Assembly: GCA_036734945.1 (NCBI GenBank)
Contig: DAIMXP010000005.1
Span: 1 to 64,000, forward strand
DNA length: 64,000 bases
From: UBA4733 sp036734945
GTDB taxonomy: Bacteria; Chloroflexota; UBA4733
Direction of reading: 5' to 3'
Shown: positions 47,556-55,794 of the stretch, piece after piece
How the letters are laid out: each line of letters starts with the position of its first letter
Numbering within the stretch: position 1 is the first letter of the stretch
Notes under the pieces: model-generated
The model's database searches: none
Seen by the model: the letters and a program-made list of their open reading frames with translations, nothing else
What the model was told of the DNA's origin: nothing
Program-made: the position numbers and the translations under genes

Positions 47556-49351
47556 TGGATATCTTCGCCGGCCGGCTACGCACCTTTGGCCGTTTGGCGC
47601 GGCTCATCTGGTCGGTCCAGCCACTGGCGGCGACGCTGCTCCTGGCGCTGACCGCCGGAGCGGGGCTGTTCGCGCTGGCGGAGCTCCAGTTGCTGCGCCG
47701 GCTCATCGACACGGCCCAGGCGGTCGTGCAGCACCAGGCGCCGCTGACGGACGGTCTGCTGTTGGGAGCGGCACTGGCCGGGCTCGCCATCCTGGAAGGA
47801 GTGTTGGGCGGGAGTAGCGGGGGGGGGCTGAAGCTGGTCCTGAGTAGCTGGTTCCAGGGGAAGCTCGTCGCAGCTATCGAGCAACGCTGCTTCCGCCAGG
47901 TGCAGGCGATGCCGCTGGAGCGGCTGGAGGTGGCCGAACACCACGACCAGTTGCAGCGCGCCCGCCAGGGCATGGCCGGGCGGTTAAGCATGACTATGGC
48001 CTTCCTCTGGAACACGACCACCGAAGTGGTGACGCTCGGCTCGCTGTTGGTCTACCTGGGCGGCTTCCATCCCCTCTTACCGCTGTTGCTAGCGCTGGGC
48101 ACCACGCCCGGCGCACTCATCCGTCTGCACCTGGGGCGCCGCCGCTGCCTGATCGAGCGTCGTCAGACGGCGGACGAACGGCGCCTGAACGCCTATATCA
48201 ATCTGCTGATCGGCCGCGACGCCGCGACGGAAGTGCGCCTGTTTGGCTTCGGTGGCTGGATGATCGATCACGCCATGCACCTCTGGTGGCGGCTGCGCGA
48301 CGAGCGCCTCGCCTACGCCGCCAGCGACGCCTGGCTGAGCGGGCTGGGCTTCGGCTTAATCACCCTCGCCTACGTCGGCACGATCGCCCTGAGCGTCTGG
48401 CTCTTCGCCACCGGCCACATCGGGCTTGGCCTGACCGCTGCGCTCTTCTACGCCATCGAGCGTTTCCAGACGAGCTATCAAGTGCTCAGCTACGGCCTGA
48501 CGTCGATCTACGCCGACCTTCCCTACGTCCAGGACTACTTCGCCTTCACCGACGGACCCCGCCTCGACCAGCAGGCCGGACTGCCGCTGGCCGGTCCGCT
48601 GCGCCGGGAGATCCGCTTCGAGGACGTCTCCTTCGCCTATCCCGGCAGTGCCGAACCGGCGCTCCGCAACCTCAGCCTCACCATTCATCCCGGCGAGCGT
48701 CTCGCGCTGGTCGGGGAGAACGGTGCCGGCAAGACGACGCTCGTCAAGCTGCTCCTTGGTCTCTATCGACCGACAGCGGGGCGCATCCTGGTTGATGGTG
48801 TCGACCTGAGCGAGATAGCGCCGGAGGACTGGTACGGGCGCATCGGCGCCGTCTTCCAAAACTTCATCCGCTTCCAGGCTACCATCGGCGAGAACATCGG
48901 CGCCGGCTGGATCGACCAGGCGGACGACACGGCGATCGCTGCCGCGGCGGTGCGCAGCGGAGCGCAGGAGGTAGCGACCGCCCTGCCGCACGGCCTGGCG
49001 ACTCTGCTGGGCAAGGAGTTCCACGACGGTGTAGATCTCTCGCTCGGCCAGTGGCAAAAGCTCGCCATTGCCCGCGCCTACCTGCGACCGGCCGAACTGC
49101 TGATCCTAGACGAGCCCACCTCGGCGCTGGACGCCAAAGCGGAGGCGGACGTCTACGCCCACTTCGCCGCGCTGGCCCAGGCGCGCACAGTGCTGCTGAT
49201 CTCCCATCGCCTGGGCTCATGCCGCTTCGCCGACCGCATCCTGGTGTTGGAGCGGGGCCGCCTTGTAGAAGAAGGAGCGCACGCGGCGCTGCTGGCGGCG
49301 AACGGGCGCTACGCCGAGCTCTACCGCATGCAGGCCGCGTGGTACCAGTGA
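47552..49351 (+). CDS. ABC exporter half-transporter 2
   Basis: The 599-residue protein has the same layout as its neighbour: membrane domain (about 20-310), then ATPase with GENGAGKTTLVKLLLG (near 387), signature LSLGQWQKLAIARA, Walker B LLILDEPTSALD and ISHRLGSC. Both partners share the variant GQWQ signature. Start GTG 47552 lies in the preceding stop (GTGA); ATG follows one codon later. A lipid, peptide or drug substrate is possible; there is no biosynthetic cluster nearby to indicate which. Confidence 0.93.
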   Translation: MMDIFAGRLRTFGRLARLIWSVQPLAATLLLALTAGAGLFALAELQLLRRLIDTAQAVVQHQAPLTDGLLLGAALAGLAILEGVLGGSSGGGLKLVLSSWFQGKLVAAIEQRCFRQVQAMPLERLEVAEHHDQLQRARQGMAGRLSMTMAFLWNTTTEVVTLGSLLVYLGGFHPLLPLLLALGTTPGALIRLHLGRRRCLIERRQTADERRLNAYINLLIGRDAATEVRLFGFGGWMIDHAMHLWWRLRDERLAYAASDAWLSGLGFGLITLAYVGTIALSVWLFATGHIGLGLTAALFYAIERFQTSYQVLSYGLTSIYADLPYVQDYFAFTDGPRLDQQAGLPLAGPLRREIRFEDVSFAYPGSAEPALRNLSLTIHPGERLALVGENGAGKTTLVKLLLGLYRPTAGRILVDGVDLSEIAPEDWYGRIGAVFQNFIRFQATIGENIGAGWIDQADDTAIAAAAVRSGAQEVATALPHGLATLLGKEFHDGVDLSLGQWQKLAIARAYLRPAELLILDEPTSALDAKAEADVYAHFAALAQARTVLLISHRLGSCRFADRILVLERGRLVEEGAHAALLAANGRYAELYRMQAAWYQ

Positions 49352-49473
49352 CGGTGGATAGCGGCATACTGGCAGTGGGCCGGTGAGGACGGCAAGACTG
49401 GCGACAAACAACGCTGGTTCGGGCGGCATTCACGTGGAGCCCTGCGGTCGCATTGCTGGCCCCACCGGTTATC

Positions 49474-49502
49474 TTGACCTGTACAGCAGTCTGCCGTACC
49501 AT
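49474..49502 (+). promoter_or_regulatory. promoter with palindromic operator before the second DUF1778-GNAT pair
   Basis: TTGACC, 17 bases and TACCAT form a promoter. The spacer holds the interrupted palindrome TACAGCAG-T-CTGCCGTA (49482-49498), with one mismatched pair. This matches the design of the first pair (26990-27018) though the operator sequence differs. Confidence 0.68.
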
Positions 49503-49530
49503 AAACGTAAATGAGAGGGATATGTAGGCC

Positions 49531-49845
49531 GTGACTACATCAGAGATTGACCAGGCGGCAACGGCCGAGCTTGCCGAGAAGCGTGAGCGTCTCGACGTGC
49601 GCCTCAGCCACGAGCAGAAGGTTCTCATGCAGCGAGCAGCCGCGCTTGAGGGGACGACGCTATCCAATTTCGTCATCCGCAGCGTGCAGCAGGCCGCGGA
49701 GCACGCCGTCCGGGAGCACCAGGTTATCACGTTGTCGACGCGAGACAGCCTCGTGCTCGCGGAAGCATTGCTGAATCCGCCGGCGCCGAGTACACGGCTG
49801 CGCACCGCCGCAGCGCGCCATCAGCAGATGGTGGAGGAAGCGTAA
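49531..49845 (+). CDS. DUF1778 antitoxin, copy 2
   Basis: The 104-residue protein holds a ribbon-helix-helix segment (RLDVRLSHEQKVLMQRAAALEGTTLSNFVIRSV) and the toxin-binding tail TLSTRDSLVLAEALLNPPAP. It is paralogous to the antitoxin at 27038. Start is GTG 49531. Its own promoter and operator lie directly upstream. Confidence 0.9.
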   Translation: MTTSEIDQAATAELAEKRERLDVRLSHEQKVLMQRAAALEGTTLSNFVIRSVQQAAEHAVREHQVITLSTRDSLVLAEALLNPPAPSTRLRTAAARHQQMVEEA

Positions 49846-49871
49846 GCCGGCGTGGCCCTTTTCGCATTGAA

Positions 49872-50378
49872 TTGCTGAACGCCGCCCATCACCGGGCGGC
49901 GTTTTCGTGTGGCGCGCCGGCGCTGGATCGCTACCTGACCCAGCAGGCCGGACAGGACATGCGCCGGGGCGTGGCGCGGGTCTTCGTGCTCTGCGAGAAC
50001 GGCCTCCTTGATGTGCTTGGCTACTACACCCTGAGTGCCACGTCGATTGAATACGGAGACCTACCGGCGGAGATCGCCAGGCGGCTGCCGCGCTACCCGA
50101 CCCTCCCGGCACTGCTGCTCGGCCGGCTCTCGGTCGATGGACGGCGCCAAGGTCAAGGGCTTGGCCAGTTGCTGCTCTCCAGTGCCCTCAGACGCTGCCT
50201 TCAGGTGAGCCAGAGCGACATTGCCGCCATGGCGGTCGTTGTCGATGCGAAGGATGAGGATGCCGCCCGCTTCCATGCGCGGCACGATTTCATCCGCTTC
50301 CCCAGTCAGCCGATGCGGCTCTTTCTGCCCATGCCCACCCTTGACGCGATCTACGGGCTGCCCCAGCCAACGCCGTAA
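49872..50378 (+). CDS. GNAT-family toxin, copy 2
   Basis: The 168-residue protein is a TacT-like acetyltransferase (HHRAAFSCGAPALDRYLTQQAGQ, VLGYYTLSATSIE, LLGRLSVDGRRQGQGLGQLLL, ARFHARHDFIRF). The homologous frame begins upstream of TTG 49872, with FRIEL matching the TRIEP of copy 1, but no ATG or GTG is available there. The start is therefore TTG 49872 or ATT 49866. The gap to the antitoxin (26 bp) contrasts with the 4-bp overlap in copy 1, hinting at a small rearrangement. Confidence 0.85.
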   Translation: MLNAAHHRAAFSCGAPALDRYLTQQAGQDMRRGVARVFVLCENGLLDVLGYYTLSATSIEYGDLPAEIARRLPRYPTLPALLLGRLSVDGRRQGQGLGQLLLSSALRRCLQVSQSDIAAMAVVVDAKDEDAARFHARHDFIRFPSQPMRLFLPMPTLDAIYGLPQPTP

Positions 50379-50484
50379 CACCCATCGCCCGCCGCGCCGA
50401 TGTGCCGCCGGCCGCACGCGGTAGACTGGCACCGCCCTGGCGACAGGTCACCACAGCGGAGAGTTGAGAAGCGAGGCGGTGGCA

Positions 50485-50922
50485 ATGGACGCAGATCGGC
50501 AACGTGTCGTGACCGTCTTCGGCAGTTCGCAGCCGCGCGAAGGAGAGGCCGACTACGCGCAGGCCTACGAGCTGGGCAAGCGCCTGGCGCTGGCCGGTTA
50601 CACCCTCTGCAACGGCGGAACCGGCGGCACGATGCGGGCGGCGGCGCAGGGCGCCAGGGAGGCCGGTGGCCGCACCATCGGCGTGACGATGGACATCTAC
50701 ATCCCCGACCCGCCCAACTCCTGGCTGGACGAGGAGGTCCGCGGAGGGGACCTCTTCACCCGCTTGCAGCGACTGATCTTGCCGGCCAGTGGCTTCATTT
50801 GCCTGCGCAGCGCCTGCGGACTGCCCCGGGTCTCCCCACGTCCCGCTGGTGAGCATGTTATGTCACTGATCCCGCCACCAGTGCATGCATCTGGAAGAAG
50901 CATGCACTGGCGGCGGTCTTGA
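50485..50922 (+). pseudogene. truncated LOG-family (lysine decarboxylase-like) gene
   Basis: The first 110 residues match LOG-family nucleotide-binding proteins: VVTVFGSSQPREGEADYAQA, LCNGGTGGTMRAAAQGAREAGG and RLQRLILPASGFICL. Where the family has its PGGxGT motif (expected right after FICLR), the frame instead reads SACGLPRVSPRPAG and ends after about 30 unrelated residues. The catalytic loop is thus missing. A large hairpin lies inside the read-through end (50872-50916), suggesting insertion or deletion at about 50812. Confidence 0.75.
50872..50916. repeat. 17-bp inverted repeat (stem-loop)
   Basis: CCGCCACCAGTGCATGC (50872-50888) pairs with 50900-50916 with one mismatch, around an 11-base loop. 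It is followed by a short direct repeat TCTTGAAG-TCTTGAAG. It directly follows the broken LOG gene, so it may be a mobile-element footprint or a terminator without a T-tract. Confidence 0.8.
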
Positions 50923-50975
50923 AGTCTTGAAGAGGCCATACCACGCCCTGAGCATCGGGACGCTATACTGTTGGC

Positions 50976-51212
50976 ATGAAGCCGCGACAGATAGCGTTGC
51001 CGGACGATCTCGATGCCGCCCTCACAGCCATGCATGGCCGTGAGGGCGCGCTCCTACGGCCTGATGATGTCATCCAGGCCGCCCTCCGCGAGTATCTCAC
51101 GGCACGCGGATATGTCCCTCCTAAGCAGCCGCTCCGCATTACGCCTGCCATCCGGGGAAGCGGTTTTAGGGACATTAGCGTCGATCACGACCGCTATCTC
51201 GCCGAGGAGTGA
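50976..51212 (+). CDS. ribbon-helix-helix-type antitoxin
   Basis: The 78-residue protein (MKPRQIALPDDLDAALTAMHGREGALLRPDDVIQAALREYL) looks like a ribbon-helix-helix antitoxin with an extended C-terminal tail ending DISVDHDRYLAEE. It overlaps the PIN-domain gene by 4 bp (GTGA), as in toxin-antitoxin operons. Confidence 0.82.
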   Translation: MKPRQIALPDDLDAALTAMHGREGALLRPDDVIQAALREYLTARGYVPPKQPLRITPAIRGSGFRDISVDHDRYLAEE

Positions 51213-51661
51213 ACGCCGCCAGGCGTGGACCCACAGTAGGCGCACCGGCAGTTCTGGCCGATACTGGCGTCCTCTATGCTGCCACTGATCCGAGCGACCA
51301 ATACCACGAACGAGCCCAGGAACAACTGCACCGCATCGAACAGCTGCGGATGAGCGTTGTTGTTTGTTACCCTACTGTCCTCGAAGCCTACTCTCTGATT
51401 GTCCAGAGGCTTGGCCCGGCGTCTGCCGCCGCATGGTTCAAGCAGATGCATGCCGGTGCGGGTTTCATCACCTCCCTGCCGGAGGATTACGAGCTGAGCG
51501 CGACGACAGCTGCCCAGTCATTCGGTCGATGCGCGAGGGCGGGTCGGAGGGCGCCGCTCATCGCCCACGATCCCGACGTTTCTGCTGCCGATCCAGTCGC
51601 CGGAGAGCTGGCAGCACGGCAAGATCCTTCTCTCGGCCTGCCGCCCGTTTCATCGCGATAA
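51209..51661 (+). pseudogene. PIN-domain toxin gene with a replaced 3' end
   Basis: The first 105 residues are a PIN domain: VLADTGVLYAATDPSD with the first catalytic Asp, and YPTVLEAYSLIVQRLG with the Glu. After about 51525 the expected second acidic cluster (DA-type) is missing. The frame runs into DNA that encodes a nucleotidyltransferase on the other strand (stop at 51558). The toxin has probably lost its C-terminal third and its activity. Confidence 0.65.
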
Positions 51662-52480
51662 GGTCACGCAGGCTGGCGACGAGCACAGGGCCGACGGCCA
51701 TGACGCGAGATTCTGCCCGCCGATAAACGGGCTCGTAGCTCCAGGCGCCGGGGGCGGCCCGCAGGCAGTCCAGGCGTCCGTAGCGCGTGTCGAAGAGGTT
51801 GACCTCCCAGGCGGCGAGCTCTTCGAGGTCAGTACGCGCAGTTCGCGAAGGTCCTCCAGGAGGATGCGGTCGGAAGGCTCCTGGCTGCGCCGCTGGATGT
51901 CGATCAAGTCCTCGAGGCTGGCGACAGCGACCTGGCAGAGCCCCACGTCCATGGTCGTGGCGCGGCCATGCACCTCGCTATAGCCGGCGCCGTTGGGGAG
52001 GGAGTCCCGCCCGGCGAATGGCGCTGAGGTCTCGGCCCCCCCAGTCCCCTGACCGCCGAGACTAGCCGACGCACTCGAATCCTCGGTGCCCGGCTGAATG
52101 GCAAACGTGCGGAGCGCCTCGACAAGCCGCTCGTGGTTGGCGGGCGATGGCTCGACCAGAAGCTCCAAGGTATCGGTCGCGTAGTTACTACCGTGGAGAG
52201 TACCGGCCCACCCGCCAATCAGCACGAAGTGTACGCCTGCCGAGGCGAGCGCACACAAGGCACACCGCGGGTCAACGACCGGAACAGGAGGGAACAGATC
52301 AGGGCCTACGGCGCGACCCTGCGCTGCGAATCGCACCGCGTCCAACTTCCGAGTCAGCCGCTCCTCCGGTGTGAGGCGGAGGAGGCTGCGCAGGCCGGAG
52401 ACATCGATCCCGAACCGGGACTCTTCGCCGCCGAACTTGCCGCCTACCCAGTGGTTGCCTCGCTCTATGGCGCGCTCGCG
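51558..52480 (-). pseudogene. chimera of two nucleotidyltransferase-like genes
   Basis: On the minus strand two frames with related endings are joined. The first (about 52480-51840) reads FGIDVSGLRSLLRLTPEERL, then HFVLIGGWAGTLHGSNYATDT (nucleotidyltransferase motif) and ends VASLEDLIDIQRRSQEPSDRILLEDL. In another frame from 51830 to stop 51558 comes the end of a second copy: DLEELAAWEVNLFDTRYGRLD and VASLRDLIAMKRAAGREKDLAVL. This suits a deletion fusing two tandem genes of the DUF6036/AbiEii-like type. The usual GSxxxGTDID-like Asp pair is not intact (TDTLELLV). About 250 bp farther upstream (52480-52726) hold only degenerate sequence. Confidence 0.62.
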
Positions 52481-52726
52481 TGGACTCGCTGCTGGATGCT
52501 GATGCTGTGCTGCCACGAGGACGAGACCCCTTTGCGCTGCTCTCCCAGTTCCACAGACACGCATACGTCCCAGGAGCCGCGGTTCCTGCTGCGCATCTCG
52601 GCGACACACTCCAGTATCGCATGGACCAGCTCGCGCTGCGCCGCGTCTTCGTCGTCGGCGTCTCCCTCGCTCTCACAGGGGCGGGCCGTGGATCCCCACC
52701 GGCGCCGATGCCGATGCCGGCGCCAT

Positions 52727-53770
52727 TCAGTGTAGTTCGGTGCCACCGGTGCGCAACAGGTAGTCCGGCGAGATGCTCTTGAGGATGACGCGGCCCAGCT
52801 CCGGTTCGCTGCGCTCTTGCAGGGGCCGCACCACCACGCCCTCGCGCATGTGGCCGGCCAGCGTGCTCGGGCCGCTGCTGAGGCGGCGCAAGATCTCGGG
52901 GTCGTATGGCCCGCGGTAGAGCACCGGCACCATGGGTAAACCCACCTGCTCAGCGACCTGCACCAGCGCGTCGTGGTCCAGGTAGCCAGCGGGCGTCAGC
53001 ACGTCGAAGAGGCGGAAGCCCACCTGGCCGCCGCTGAAGCCGTAACGCAAGTCCTGCACGCCCAGCACCTCGCCGAAAAGCATGGCCTGCTCCAGTTCAG
53101 CCTCGGCCAGGAACCGCTCCAGTGCCGCGAACAGGTCAAACTGGCCGACGGCCCGCCAATACACGTTGGCGGCGTCCTCGCGCAGCGTCTTGTGCCCCCG
53201 TGCCATACCGAGCGAGGAGACGACCCGCCGGGTGGCGTCGCCGTCCCGAAAGACGCCCAGACACAGGCACGTGCCGTGCAGCTTCTCGGTGATCGCGACC
53301 GGCTCACCAGGCCGCAGTACGTTTGGATAGCGCTTGACGTTCTCGATGTCGGTGTAGGCGGTGAAGATAGTGCCCTTCGGCGCTGCCTCCACCGCACCTG
53401 CCATGTGGATCGGGATTGGCGGTTCCCACTCCACGATGTCCAGCTCGGCGGCAACATCCTGACCGACGGTCCAGTGTGCGGGCCAGACCTCCGGCCGGTA
53501 GACGAGACCTTCGGAGAGCTCGCCGCGCAGCCGGATGGCCTTGACTCGGTTGTGCTGGGATCCGGCCAGCTTGCCGGCCAGCCCCAACTCCGCGAGGAGC
53601 GTGTCGGGGACGATGGCGCCGGTCGGAATGTACACGGCGAGTTGCCCGGAGCGGAACTGCCCTTTGGCCACGACGCAGCGATAGTCATCGACACGCGCCA
53701 GCTCGATCAGGTCGGCATTTGGGTGCAGGCTGATCTCGACGCGCCGTACCAGCACCTCGAACTTGCTCAT
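52727..53770 (-). CDS. RNA ligase, DraRnl (Rnl5)-like
   Basis: The 347-residue protein has an N-terminal OB-like domain (residues 1-130) and a C-terminal nucleotidyltransferase domain. Motif I is EKLHGT with the AMP-accepting Lys163, motif III is LFGEVLG (232-238), motif IV is REGVVVRP (309-316), and motif V is VILKSIS with Lys331. This matches the Deinococcus DraRnl family, which seals 3'-OH/5'-phosphate nicks in RNA. The start at 53770 has GGAGG upstream. A P-loop kinase gene is divergent, 241 bp away; together they could form an RNA-repair pair (inference). Confidence 0.9.
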   Translation of the reverse strand: MSKFEVLVRRVEISLHPNADLIELARVDDYRCVVAKGQFRSGQLAVYIPTGAIVPDTLLAELGLAGKLAGSQHNRVKAIRLRGELSEGLVYRPEVWPAHWTVGQDVAAELDIVEWEPPIPIHMAGAVEAAPKGTIFTAYTDIENVKRYPNVLRPGEPVAITEKLHGTCLCLGVFRDGDATRRVVSSLGMARGHKTLREDAANVYWRAVGQFDLFAALERFLAEAELEQAMLFGEVLGVQDLRYGFSGGQVGFRLFDVLTPAGYLDHDALVQVAEQVGLPMVPVLYRGPYDPEILRRLSSGPSTLAGHMREGVVVRPLQERSEPELGRVILKSISPDYLLRTGGTELH

Positions 53771-54011
53771 CTCGGGACCTCCAGACAGTCGTTGGGGCAA
53801 CCGTCACCCCACTGTGTGCGATGAGGCGCTGCCCGGCTTACCCGCCCGTGTTGCGATGGATCATAGGCCGTCTCCAGGCACCGGGTGCTTCAGCCGAGGG
53901 ATGTTCGGGGGAACACCAGCGGCCTGCAAAGCGAGCAGGGACACGTACTGTACCAGGTATAGTGCCGTGAACGATGCGCCGGCACGTTCGCTGAAGGCGA
54001 AGGGATACTGA

Positions 54012-54587
54012 ATGGCACGCCCGCTGCTGGTCCTCGTGAGCGGGGCGCCAGGCAGCGGCAAGAGCACGCTGGCTCGCCGCCTGGCCGAGGCAGTGAGGCT
54101 GCCGCTGTTGATGCGGGACGAACTGAAGGAAACGCTGTACGACATGATCGCGCCAGGTGGGCCGGTTGCTGCCGAGCTGTCCTCCCAACTGGGCGCCGCT
54201 GCCTACGCGCTCCTCTATGTAGTGGCTCACCGCTTACTTGACGCCAATGTCGGCCTGATCCTGGAGAGCAACTTCTACCGGGGCTGGGCCGAACCCCAGT
54301 TAGCGCCGGTGCTGGCGCGCAGCCGCGCGCTACTCGTACACTGCGGCGGCGATGCCGAAGTGATCCTCCGCCGCTACCGGGAGCGCGCCGAGCGGGGTGA
54401 ACGCCACGGCGGGCACAACGACCTGGCGGTCATACCGCGCCTGCGCGACTACCTGGCGAACGGCCGCTGCGAACCTTTGGAACTCGACATACCCTTGCTC
54501 CGCGTCGACACCACAGGCGTGTCGGAGGCTATCGCGTACACGCCGTCATTCGGGGAAATCCTGGCCTTTGTCCAGGAACGCGCTTGA
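54012..54587 (+). CDS. small P-loop kinase (AAA/zeta-like)
   Basis: The 191-residue protein starts MARPLLVLVSGAPGSGKSTLARRLAE (Walker A at 11-18) and contains LLMRDELKETLYD and ILESNFYRGW (Walker B-like), with an Arg-rich lid EVILRRYRERAERGERH. It resembles small polynucleotide, chloramphenicol or zeta-toxin-like kinases. AAGGG precedes the ATG. No zeta antitoxin is next to it. A link with the divergent RNA ligase (5' phosphate supply) is possible. Confidence 0.82.
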   Translation: MARPLLVLVSGAPGSGKSTLARRLAEAVRLPLLMRDELKETLYDMIAPGGPVAAELSSQLGAAAYALLYVVAHRLLDANVGLILESNFYRGWAEPQLAPVLARSRALLVHCGGDAEVILRRYRERAERGERHGGHNDLAVIPRLRDYLANGRCEPLELDIPLLRVDTTGVSEAIAYTPSFGEILAFVQERA

Positions 54588-54830
54588 GCGTTCTTGAGTG
54601 GGCTTCGGCGTGAAGGGCGCATACGGCGGGCCAGTCCGCCCTGGCGATGGGCGATGGCGGCTACCGTGCGCCGGTCCTGGCCCTGCTCGCCTGATGGCCG
54701 CCGGCCTCGCCGCACGCCAGTGGTACGATGGCTGTGCCATGCTTTCGTAGCAAAGGGCTGCCTCCTGAGCAGTCAATGCACGGTGAATGGAGTGGCAGGA
54801 GCCCGCGACGACAAGGACAGGAGGCCATAC

Positions 54831-55082
54831 GTGAGTGTCAAGATTGAGCTCCACCGCCTGGTGGACGAACTGCCGGAAACGGAGGTCATTCCAGCCAGGC
54901 GGTTCCTTGAGTACCTGCGGGATACGCGACGTGAACCGGTCTTGGACTCGCTCATGCATGCGCCCGAAGACGATGAGCCGCTGACCCCGGCGGATGAAGC
55001 CGCCATGGAGGAGGCAAAGGCTGCGTACCGGAGGGGAGACTATCTCACTGCCGACGAAGCCAAACGTGAGATCCTGGCTTGA
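54831..55082 (+). CDS. antitoxin of a RelE-type module (DUF2281-like)
   Basis: The 83-residue protein (VKIELHRLVDELPETEVIPARRFLEYLRD, then an acidic EDDEPLTPADEAAMEEAKAAY) matches small antitoxins preceding RelE/ParE toxins. GTG 54831 has AGGAGG six bases upstream. Its stop overlaps the toxin start by 4 bp. Confidence 0.85.
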   Translation: MSVKIELHRLVDELPETEVIPARRFLEYLRDTRREPVLDSLMHAPEDDEPLTPADEAAMEEAKAAYRRGDYLTADEAKREILA

Positions 55083-55342
55083 GCGCCCGCTGGTCCTATG
55101 TTCTGGCTGATCCGGCCCGGCGCGATTTGCGGCGATCTGATCAAACGGTGCGCAACCGCATCCTTGCCGCGCTGGACCGCTTTGTTGACAGCGGCGTAGG
55201 CGATGTGCGTAAGCTTGCCGGCCGCGAGGCCGAATGGCGGCTGCGCGTAGGGGATTATCGGGTGCTATTCGAGCGGGACGCCGAGCGGCATGTGATCGTG
55301 GTGCTTCGCGTCCGGCACCGCCAAGAGGCGTACAGCGAGTGA
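55079..55342 (+). CDS. RelE/ParE-family toxin
   Basis: The 87-residue basic protein has the RelE fold: YVLADPARRDLRRSDQTVRNRILAAL, then VRKLAGREAEWRLRVGDYRVLFE and VIVVLRVRHRQEAY. These conserved segments are found in mRNA-cleaving RelE toxins. Start is TTG 55079, inside the antitoxin stop (TTGA). Confidence 0.9.
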   Translation: MSARWSYVLADPARRDLRRSDQTVRNRILAALDRFVDSGVGDVRKLAGREAEWRLRVGDYRVLFERDAERHVIVVLRVRHRQEAYSE

Positions 55343-55794
55343 CGAGGGAACACCATTCGTCCGACCTTGAGCGGGCGCGAGCGATTTGCCGGCGCGTGCG
55401 GTTGGCAAGCGGTCGGCCAGACGGACGCTGCGGGAAAGTCGCTAAGGCCATCGCGGCAGACCTGGGCTGGGCGTACCGTTGGGGGCATCTGCGCCTGCTG
55501 GATGGCGGGTTCTGCTGGATCCACTGCTGGAACCAACTGGCGGATGGGACCGTGGTGGATACGACCGCCGATCAGTTTGAAGAGCGCTGGCTGGGCGGCG
55601 TGGCCGTGCTGCAGCCCGGCGACCCGCTGCACGCCAACTACCGTCCGGTCCTCAGCTCGGGGTGCGCAGCCACAGCCCGCGGCACATTCACTGTACCGAA
55701 CGGGCAACTCGGCTCCCGCTCGCGTTCGCGGCCGGGAAGGCAGGCCTCCGTCGGCTGCCAGTCACCATCCAAGCGCTGCCAGTCGGTCAGGTAG
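55339..55794 (+). CDS. unrecognised protein with a probable read-through C-terminus
   Basis: From GTG 55339, overlapping the toxin stop, the frame encodes a well-formed domain: GRCGKVAKAIAADLGWAYRWGHLRLLDGGFCWIHCWNQLADG and VVDTTADQFEERWLGG. Conserved-looking Cys-Trp-His-Asp positions hint at a transglutaminase- or peptidase-like fold; I do not recognise the family. After about 55645 the sequence turns Arg/Ser-rich and lies opposite the end of the cyclase-like gene on the other strand, so the natural C-terminus is probably lost or ends there. Confidence 0.6.
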   Translation: MTREHHSSDLERARAICRRVRLASGRPDGRCGKVAKAIAADLGWAYRWGHLRLLDGGFCWIHCWNQLADGTVVDTTADQFEERWLGGVAVLQPGDPLHANYRPVLSSGCAATARGTFTVPNGQLGSRSRSRPGRQASVGCQSPSKRCQSVR

